Assembly: GCA_021808105.1 (NCBI GenBank)
Contig: JAKBCC010000032.1
Coordinates: 1-34,388, forward strand
DNA from: Planctomycetota bacterium
GTDB taxonomy: Bacteria > Planctomycetota > Phycisphaerae > WQYP01
Length of the DNA stretch: 34,388 nucleotides
Reading direction: 5' to 3'
The position numbers were made by a program, and so were the translations under genes. The notes below the pieces were generated by a model. The model did not search any database. It saw only the letters and a list, made by a program, of their open reading frames with translations, and was not told the origin of the DNA. Positions 27,532-34,388 of this stretch are shown here, piece by piece; position 1 is the first letter of the stretch, and each line of letters opens with the position of its first letter.

Positions 27532-28677
27532 TTAAGCTATCGCCACAGGTCGATTTATCTGCCGGACAAGCGGTCCGGCCAATAGGGGTGCAATTCTCAG
27601 GGCATCAACCGCCAGTCGGGTGATGGCCCGATTGCGCAGTAACATGGTCATCGCCCGGCAGGTACGCTGTCGCGATCCAACCAGAGAATGGTACTGCTTC
27701 TGCCATTGCGGCCCCAGTTCATCGCGCCATGCCCCAACCGCTTTCTCAAGCAGCGGAATAATTTCCCTGGCGCCGGCTAAGGCCCAGGCCATTCCCTCTC
27801 CGGAAAACGGTTCAACATACCCCGCTGAGTCGCCGAGAATAAAAAGCCGCTGCCCAAAAAGTTTGCGACGACGGCGCGTCAGCGCCGGTGCTCCATACCA
27901 CCGGCATGTCTCCAGACCAGCGGGCACAGGAAATTCCGACTCCCGCATTATATCCGCTATGGCATTCGTTGCGCCGCCTGCGTCGCGCGCCGCGTTTGCA
28001 TCCAGTGCGGCAGCGATGTGAAGTCGCCGGTTTTCCACTGTTACCAGTCCGGCGTAACCACGTTTGCCACAGGCCATGTAGAGGATTCCCGCAGCGTATT
28101 CCTGGCAGACATCTTCAAGCGTTCCCGCAATACCAATGCGCGAATGTGCGGCAATTTCCAGATCCCCGTCATTGCGCAGCAGTCGCCCGCCAAGTCCATC
28201 GGCAATCAGTACGACTTTAGCCCGCAGCCGCGAAACCGTTGCATCCTGACGTATCGATAGTTCCCGGTGGGTGGAAAAGCCGGCTGTGGCCTCTGCCGTG
28301 GTGCGCGGCATAAAAGCTGCTCCGGCTTTTTGTGCATGGTGAATCAACGCCATATCCAACGCTTCCCGTGAAATGGCCAAACCGCCCGGTATGGGTATTT
28401 TGGCCGTTGCGCCCCCGCACGCCAGATTAAGCTGTTCAATGGGCGTTGCGCCTGAAGCATGGATATCACATTCCGCGTCTTCCAGCAATTTTACCGCCGC
28501 CGCATTCAAACAGCATCCGCACGCTTTGCCGCGGGGAAATGCGGCCTTATCAATTAACAGCACGCTTAATCCGCTCCGCGCGGCACCATAAGCCGCCATA
28601 GCTCCTGCCACGCCGGCCCCCACCACCAGGACGTCCCACAGGGCCTCTGCGTGCCCGGGCGCAGACAAGCAACTCAT
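27532..28677 (-). CDS. FAD-dependent oxidoreductase (geranylgeranyl reductase / aromatic hydroxylase-like)
   Basis: WDVLVVGAGVAGAMAAYGAARSGLSVLLIDKAAFPRGKACGCCLN; LFILGDSAGYVEPFSGEGMAWALAGAREI. Confidence 0.9.
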   Translation of the reverse strand: MSCLSAPGHAEALWDVLVVGAGVAGAMAAYGAARSGLSVLLIDKAAFPRGKACGCCLNAAAVKLLEDAECDIHASGATPIEQLNLACGGATAKIPIPGGLAISREALDMALIHHAQKAGAAFMPRTTAEATAGFSTHRELSIRQDATVSRLRAKVVLIADGLGGRLLRNDGDLEIAAHSRIGIAGTLEDVCQEYAAGILYMACGKRGYAGLVTVENRRLHIAAALDANAARDAGGATNAIADIMRESEFPVPAGLETCRWYGAPALTRRRRKLFGQRLFILGDSAGYVEPFSGEGMAWALAGAREIIPLLEKAVGAWRDELGPQWQKQYHSLVGSRQRTCRAMTMLLRNRAITRLAVDALRIAPLLAGPLVRQINRPVAIA

Positions 28678-29360
28678 TTCCGACTCCAGGTCAAGACAAA
28701 GCGAAATGGGAAACGCGGTTCAATTTTGACATCCGTCAACCCCGCCTGCGCCGCCAGGCCGGCACTTTCCGCTATGGTGTACGCTGCCCGGACCGATCTT
28801 GGGCCATCTACGCACACCACATGCGAGCCCAGCACACAGGCGGCACCTAAGGCCAGTAGCCACCCGGCGGTAGAACGCCGCAGATCATTGACAATCAACC
28901 GCTGCCCGGCTCCCCCGGCCAACTTTTTCAAGAACGCAACGGCCTGTGCAGAATCCAGATGGTGCATAAACAAAGAACTCACAACAATATCATAGCCCTG
29001 CGGAACCGGGTCCGTGAAAAGATCCCAGGTAAACCAGTCAATGGAAGCACCCTGCTTTTCTGCATTGGCTTTGGCATGTGCAATGGCGGTCGGGCTTTTA
29101 TCACATCCGGCAATCTGCAATTTTACACCGGCCCGATCCGCCAACTTCCACAGGGCAATCGGGACATCCCCCCCGCCCGTGGCGACATCTAATACGCGCA
29201 ACATCCCACTGTTTTCACCCATCGATTGAATTTCACGCCACACAATTCCTGCACTGTCACTCCACTTATTAATGCGCTCCAAAGCCGCCAAAGCACGGTG
29301 GTGAATTTCCGGCGATATTTCCGGCGAATCCATAATTTCCGGTACGCGCTTTTGCTTCAT
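28674..29360 (-). CDS. SAM-dependent methyltransferase (class I)
   Basis: LRVLDVATGGGDVPIALWKLADRAGVKLQIAGCDKSPTAIAHAKANAEKQG...YDIVVSSLFMHHLDSAQAVAFLKKLAGGAGQRLIVNDLRRS; ATGA overlaps on both sides. Confidence 0.9.
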   Translation of the reverse strand: MKQKRVPEIMDSPEISPEIHHRALAALERINKWSDSAGIVWREIQSMGENSGMLRVLDVATGGGDVPIALWKLADRAGVKLQIAGCDKSPTAIAHAKANAEKQGASIDWFTWDLFTDPVPQGYDIVVSSLFMHHLDSAQAVAFLKKLAGGAGQRLIVNDLRRSTAGWLLALGAACVLGSHVVCVDGPRSVRAAYTIAESAGLAAQAGLTDVKIEPRFPFRFVLTWSRK

Positions 29361-30766
29361 AACATCTCCTCTGTTAACGCCCGCAGCAGCGCGGACGCTT
29401 TGGCCATGATTTCTGCGTGTTCTTCATCGGCATTGCTGTCCGCGGTTATGCCGGCACCGGAACGGAATTTCGCAATACCATTAAAAATATGAATGGTGCG
29501 GATGGCTATATTTAATGTGCCGTCACCGCTGGGGCTGATCCATCCGATATTGCCGCAGTATATTCCCCGCGGATGGTGTTCCAATTCATGGATAATCTCC
29601 ATAGCTCTGATTTTTGGCACACCGGTAATTGAACCGCCCGGGCACAGCGCGGTGATGATCCGACTCCAGGTACTTTCCTGTTGCTGTAATATACCTGTGA
29701 TAACTCCGTGCGTATGCCAGAGTGTGGGCAATTTTTGGACTTCCCGGCTCTTTTCCACGCGCACGCTGGTGCACACGCGCCCCAGATCATTGCGCAGTAA
29801 ATCCACAATCATCGCTAATTCGGAGCGGTCTTTTTCGCTGTGCAGCAGTTCACCACAGCGTTGCTGATCGGCAACAGGATCGTCGCATACGCGCGGGCGG
29901 GTGCCTTTGATGGGGCGTGTTTCCAGTAATTCTCCGGTGCGTTGCAGAAATAACTCCGGCGAGGCGCAAAGAATTTCATGCTCCCCATACCGTAAAAACG
30001 CGGCATACTGTGCGGGGTTTTTTTCCACCAGCCGCCTGAAAATCTGATATCCCGGCTCGGCCACGCGGGCGGTCCAGAGTGCGGATATATTGGCCTGATA
30101 TATATCCCCGGCGGCAATATATTCCTGGCATCGGTGCACAGCCGCCTTGAATGCGACACGATCCGGGTATTGCACGCCTGTTGCTTGAGCCGGCGCGCAC
30201 AAGGGTTGAACGCAGGTGTTTGCCGCGCGGAATTGGCATTGCATGTGCCCCATGACAGTTTCCGCTTCGCCGGAATTCGGGTGCAGCGCCACCAGAAGCC
30301 ATTGCTGCCTGGCCGCATCAAAAACAAAATAGCGCTCAAAGAGTTGCCAGTGCGCCAGCGGAATATCCGTTGACGACAGATCATACAACTGCGGCAATTC
30401 CGCCATGACGCCGGCTTCATAACTGAACCAACCGAGCCATCCCACACGATCCGGCAGCGCACCGGAAAATGAAATCTCGCCAATAGTATCCTGCCAGCGC
30501 TGCCAAGCCGTGGCCGGCGTCGTGGTGTGGTTTTGAGCCGCTTCGCCGCCCGCCGCCAACCCTGTACAGTGCAATTTAATTTGCCCGTCTTGCGCAGCCA
30601 CACACACACTGGAAAGCGAGTGGACCGCAAAAACCGCATGGCCCCCCTGTCCGCTATGCAACATCGCGATGTCCCCGTGTTGTGCCGCCAACACGCTTAG
30701 CAGACGCAGTGGATGAAGGTTGCTATCGGCATAGAAACTGTGAACCGTGAGTTTGCAACCAGCCAT
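29357..30766 (-). CDS. pabB: Aminodeoxychorismate synthase component I
   Basis: Chorismate-binding enzyme motifs: ASPELFLQRTGELLETRPIKGTRPR (PIKGTRPR as in PabB), DLLRNDLGRVC, CPGGSITGVPKIRAMEIIHELE, YCGNIGWIS, SGAGITADSNADEEHAEIMAKASALL. Confidence 0.92.
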   Translation of the reverse strand: MAGCKLTVHSFYADSNLHPLRLLSVLAAQHGDIAMLHSGQGGHAVFAVHSLSSVCVAAQDGQIKLHCTGLAAGGEAAQNHTTTPATAWQRWQDTIGEISFSGALPDRVGWLGWFSYEAGVMAELPQLYDLSSTDIPLAHWQLFERYFVFDAARQQWLLVALHPNSGEAETVMGHMQCQFRAANTCVQPLCAPAQATGVQYPDRVAFKAAVHRCQEYIAAGDIYQANISALWTARVAEPGYQIFRRLVEKNPAQYAAFLRYGEHEILCASPELFLQRTGELLETRPIKGTRPRVCDDPVADQQRCGELLHSEKDRSELAMIVDLLRNDLGRVCTSVRVEKSREVQKLPTLWHTHGVITGILQQQESTWSRIITALCPGGSITGVPKIRAMEIIHELEHHPRGIYCGNIGWISPSGDGTLNIAIRTIHIFNGIAKFRSGAGITADSNADEEHAEIMAKASALLRALTEEML

Positions 30767-31025
30767 TCAAACAACCTCGATTTCGAATAAACGGATGCCC
30801 GTTTTTCATATTCGCCATCATGGGGCAAGCAAGCCAAATTGAAAAGCGGCTTGGCACGGCGTGGCACCATACGCTTCAAGCGCATCGGGTAAGCCTTCGC
30901 CAGTCAACGGTCGACCGTGACCGATCTCCAACTCGGGACTAAAAAAGATTTTAAGTTGCCGAAATGATCAGTACATCCCTTGCAGTCCCCACCCAGCACA
31001 TTTTCCAGTGCCCCGGCCCGCAAAT

Positions 31026-31044
31026 AAAGGTACCTGACACCTTT
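31026..31044. repeat. Short inverted repeat AAAGGTACCTGACACCTTT
   Basis: AAAGGT ... ACCTTT arms (6 bp) around 7 nt, in the intergenic region upstream of the AraC gene. Confidence 0.4.
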
Positions 31045-31149
31045 GTTTTGAAATAAACGCGGGTTTAGCGACATTCCTTTGCCTTGATAAAAATGCCTGA
31101 ATTAAATATATTGGTAGGGGAATGGCACCATGAAGGAGGGTATTTCTAC

Positions 31150-32049
31150 ATGAAAAGCGACACGCAATTCGGGTATTTCCCCGTCAGCGCTCATGCCATC
31201 GCCACGGGCTTTTACCTTACGGGTGCGGGTGTCGAGCATGTCGGGGCCAACCAACCGTATCCAATTCCCACGCATCCTGATATGTACGATTTCAACTGGA
31301 ATGCCGGCCGAATTCTCCCGGAATACCAGTTGGTGTTTATTTTTTCCGGCCGGGGTGAGTTTGAATCTCACGCGACCGGCTTAGTCCCGCTCCGGCCTGG
31401 AACCGTAATTTTTCTGCTTCCTGATGTTTGGCACCGCTATCGGCCCGATCAAGCTAAAGGTTGGGCCGACTACTGGATTTCATTTAATGGAACTATTCCT
31501 CACCGATGGCAGGAGGCCGGCATCTTGAGCGCGGCCACCGCCATACAACCGGTGCGACGGACGCAGGTTGCCTTGGCAGCACTGGCGGAAATATTGAGCG
31601 TCGCCATCCATACGCCGGAGAATTCGCTATCCGCGTCATTTGCGGCTCTCGGACTTCTGGCTGAATTAATTTCAGACCTCACCTCCGCAGGGGCCGCATC
31701 GGCGTTGGATAATGAACAACAAGCCGGCATACACACCGGTGATGTTTTGATTCACAAAGCCCTGGAAATGATTTGGAATCACAGCCATCGAAACCTGTCT
31801 GTAACGCTTATAGCCCGGCGGCTTGGCGTTACGCGGAGAACTCTGGAGCGCCATTTCAAGTCGCATCACCAAAGTGCCCTTAAGGAGCTGACGGAATGCC
31901 GAATTTCCCGGGCTAAACTCATGCTGGAAAATACGCACCTTCCCATTAAACGCATTGCCCAGGCCGCAGGTTTTACCTCGCCCACGCATATGGCAACCGC
32001 CTTTCGCAGGGAATTGCACACCACGCCGGGAAAAGTTCGCAAAGGCTGA
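31150..32049 (+). CDS. AraC-family transcriptional regulator
   Basis: N-terminal cupin-like sensor (GRGEFESHATGLVPLRPGTVIFLLPDVWHRYRPD), C-terminal HTH (LSVTLIARRLGVTRRTLERHFKSHH...LPIKRIAQAAGFTSPTHMATAFRRELHTTPGKVR). Start at ATG 31150 preferred because AAGGAGG precedes it. Confidence 0.92.
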   Translation: MKSDTQFGYFPVSAHAIATGFYLTGAGVEHVGANQPYPIPTHPDMYDFNWNAGRILPEYQLVFIFSGRGEFESHATGLVPLRPGTVIFLLPDVWHRYRPDQAKGWADYWISFNGTIPHRWQEAGILSAATAIQPVRRTQVALAALAEILSVAIHTPENSLSASFAALGLLAELISDLTSAGAASALDNEQQAGIHTGDVLIHKALEMIWNHSHRNLSVTLIARRLGVTRRTLERHFKSHHQSALKELTECRISRAKLMLENTHLPIKRIAQAAGFTSPTHMATAFRRELHTTPGKVRKG

Positions 32050-32119
32050 TCAGAATGGACCACCTTCGCAGCGCCGTACGCCCGGCGAACATAATCTCAC
32101 GGGATGCGTTAATAGCGCG

Positions 32120-32644
32120 CTACGATGAGCAGGCACTCGTTGAGTGCTCAATCGTCTGTACCACCAGTTGCCCACCGGAAACGGCTACAGCGCGAACCGG
32201 AGCGCCTTTCTCAATAATCGGGCCTTCGCTTATACACGCGATGCGGTGGTTGTCGATCAGGCCCGTTCCGGATGGACGCAGAGTGGTCACCGCATAACCG
32301 GTGCGGCCGATCAGAGCGGTTAATTCAGTCTGCTGATCTTTGGAAACAGAATTGACCTGCTGCGGATTGGGCCCACGCAACAGCACCCGGCGCCCCACCG
32401 GGCTGTGGGGATAATATTTGACAAACCCGGTTATCACCAATGGCGTCAGTACCAGCAGAGCCACTGCGCAAATTATGCCGAACGACGGCCCGACAATAAA
32501 ACTAAGAATGATTCCGGAGATGGCAAACGTCGCCGATAGAATGGCCATAAAGCCATGCGCCGGAACAACCAGTTCCGCCAGCAGACAGACAAAGCCACCG
32601 ACAAACAGGAGAATGCAGGCCGATAGAAGGTCGAAATTCATCAC
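32120..32644 (-). CDS. NfeD-like membrane protein (short form)
   Basis: Multi-TM N-terminal half and C-terminal OB-fold-like LIGRTGYAVTTLRPSGTGLIDNHRIACISEGPIIEKGAPVRAVAVSGGQLVVQ. Confidence 0.85.
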   Translation of the reverse strand: MMNFDLLSACILLFVGGFVCLLAELVVPAHGFMAILSATFAISGIILSFIVGPSFGIICAVALLVLTPLVITGFVKYYPHSPVGRRVLLRGPNPQQVNSVSKDQQTELTALIGRTGYAVTTLRPSGTGLIDNHRIACISEGPIIEKGAPVRAVAVSGGQLVVQTIEHSTSACSS

Positions 32645-32647
32645 AAT

Positions 32648-34261
32648 TCAATCCTGAAGCGCTGCTTCGAGCGGTGCGCCGTCATCCGATATTTTTTGCA
32701 CAATAATCTGATTTTCCCGTATTTCCACGATCTCCACCGGCAACTCGGGTGCGATAAATTCATTGCGTGAAACCACTGTCACCAGATGATCATCAAACCG
32801 CGCTTTCCCCGATGGTCGCAATTCGGAGACAGCCCGCCCGACCGCTCCGACAAACAACAGATCGCCAAGCGAATCAGGTGACGTGTCGTGGCGCTGCGAC
32901 GCTGTTACCGGCTTTAATTGCAAGCGCCGAAAGCCCGGCGTAATGTCCAGGTACCTGATCAATAATGCGATGATCAATCCCGCCGCAATGATGGCCAAAG
33001 TTACCACGCCCAGGCCGGTTTGAAAGGCTTCTGCCGCTCCCGCCGCCGAGGCACCCATGGGAACAAACGACGCAATCATTCCGATAACCGCCAGAATAAA
33101 TCCCGGAATGGCCAGCAGCCCCAAGCCGCCAAAATGAATAAAATCAAAGGCGATAATCACAATTCCCAGAAAAATAATGCCGGCTTCCCACCAATTGGCC
33201 AGACCCGTGAGCATGGGTCCGCCAAGAAATAGCGCCAAGGCCGCCAACCCGATCAACGCGGGAATCAGCAGGCCCGGATGGCTGAATTCCACGTACCCGC
33301 AGACCAGCATAATAATCAGGAGAAAAAATCGGACTTCGAAAAACGAACAGAACCGCGCCGCCTTTTCCAGAAAATCCAGGCGCAGCACAGGGATTTTTGG
33401 CTCGGTGATATTCAGCATCGCCGGCAGACTTTCCGGCGCATGAATGACCGCTGACGCGGCACCCATCTGCACCGCCTCCCGTGCGCCCAGCGTCAGCAGT
33501 GTGCCGGCAGGCTTGACCTGCTTCATGTACACCCAGGGGTGAACTGCGGCATGGCCTGGCAGAGCCGTCGTCATAGCCATTAATTTCACGCGGTCCTGCG
33601 GCGTGACAAAACGTGTTTCTCCCGTGATTTTATTCACCACCGCCTCAATTTTCACTTGCCGATCCATCATACCCGCAAGAATCAGCTCAGGATGATAGGC
33701 ATGGTCCATCTGTAAAGACTTAAGCGCCGGCGATGGCACTTCGGCCATTGGATCCGCGGCGATTTTCACCGCAGCCGCGCCGCCAAGAGCGAAGCTTTGT
33801 CCATCCCCCCATGCGGAATTACTGGACATGATGACCTGCGTACATGCCGCCGCGATCACTGCGGCAGGCCCGACCGCCGCCCGGTTGACCCACGCGACCG
33901 TGGCCACGTGGGAATGCCGGATTAACGCGGCAATTTTTAGAGCCTCGCCCAGTTGCCCGGTGCGTGAATTGATTTGGAATATCAGGATTGAACTTTTATG
34001 CTTCAACGCGGTTGTTATACGCCGTTGCACACTGACCCGCGTGATACGATCAATCGAACCGGTGATGGTGATAATGGCCGCGTGGCGATGGGCCAAAGCC
34101 TCGAGCGGCTTGGCGGCCACCGCGTTGGAAATCAAGCTTTGACTGCGGACAATGATCGGCAGACATAACACCACGCTAAACAGCGCGACGTACAGCATGT
34201 GGCTGCCGCAAGGCACCTGCAGCCCCGCGATAAACTTCAAAAAGTCCTTCCCACGACGCAT
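32648..34261 (-). CDS. NfeD-family membrane-bound ClpP-class protease-like protein
   Basis: ClpP-like N-terminal region (IITITGSIDRITRVSVQRRITTAL...ILIFQINSRTGQLGEALKIAALI), central TMs, C-terminal OB-fold-like LLFVGAVGRAVSELRPSGKARFDDHLVTVVSRNEFIAPELPVEIVEIRENQIIVQ. Confidence 0.88.
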   Translation of the reverse strand: MRRGKDFLKFIAGLQVPCGSHMLYVALFSVVLCLPIIVRSQSLISNAVAAKPLEALAHRHAAIITITGSIDRITRVSVQRRITTALKHKSSILIFQINSRTGQLGEALKIAALIRHSHVATVAWVNRAAVGPAAVIAAACTQVIMSSNSAWGDGQSFALGGAAAVKIAADPMAEVPSPALKSLQMDHAYHPELILAGMMDRQVKIEAVVNKITGETRFVTPQDRVKLMAMTTALPGHAAVHPWVYMKQVKPAGTLLTLGAREAVQMGAASAVIHAPESLPAMLNITEPKIPVLRLDFLEKAARFCSFFEVRFFLLIIMLVCGYVEFSHPGLLIPALIGLAALALFLGGPMLTGLANWWEAGIIFLGIVIIAFDFIHFGGLGLLAIPGFILAVIGMIASFVPMGASAAGAAEAFQTGLGVVTLAIIAAGLIIALLIRYLDITPGFRRLQLKPVTASQRHDTSPDSLGDLLFVGAVGRAVSELRPSGKARFDDHLVTVVSRNEFIAPELPVEIVEIRENQIIVQKISDDGAPLEAALQD

Positions 34262-34388
34262 AGTGATGACCGCCTCTCGTTTCCGCTTATGATAGACGAA
34301 ATAATGGCTACGACAAGAGGAATTATTGCGCGTGAGTTATTGCGCGTGGATCACGCCACACGAGCCAATAAAGGAAAAAAAACATTCG

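Noticed and set aside
29815-30639. Minus-strand 274-aa ORF within pabB
   Set aside because: Shifted frame of pabB, whose own frame has all diagnostic motifs.
1-34388. CRISPR arrays, prophage or restriction/defence modules
   Set aside because: No regularly spaced repeats, phage structural genes, nucleases or recognisable defence domains were seen.

Overview
The window looks like a roughly 34 kb chromosomal segment from a GC-moderate bacterium. Gene content and style suggest Planctomycetota, possibly Phycisphaerae; this is inference, since no rRNA is present. Recognisable housekeeping genes are thiol peroxidase, a dienelactone-hydrolase-family protein, nadB, a nucleotide-sugar dehydrogenase, lspA, a DksA/TraR-like protein with a histone-H1-like tail, lexA, a SpoIIE-type phosphatase, tRNA-Val(CAC), gnd, pabB, an AraC-family regulator and an NfeD pair. 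The more unusual parts are as follows. (1) A minus-strand locus at 18.0-21.9 kb encodes a short exported six-Cys protein, a secreted membrane-anchored protein of unknown family, a DUF1573-like protein and a MauE-like/thioredoxin-like redox membrane protein; a large beta-propeller gene lies just upstream. This is my best candidate for an undescribed system. (2) A tight pabB / methyltransferase / FAD-oxidoreductase / type III polyketide synthase operon occupies 26.4-30.8 kb. (3) A 386-bp MITE-like fold-back element with ~36-bp terminal inverted repeats lies at 25345-25730. (4) A strongly structured 5' leader precedes the beta-propeller gene. (5) A REP-like palindrome is inserted twice, in the same reading frame, inside that gene. 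(6) The gene directly upstream of lexA appears to carry a -1 frameshift. (7) Small ORFs missing from or mis-started in the ORF track include a 50-aa membrane protein between lspA and the sugar dehydrogenase. All calls come from reading the sequence; no database search was possible.
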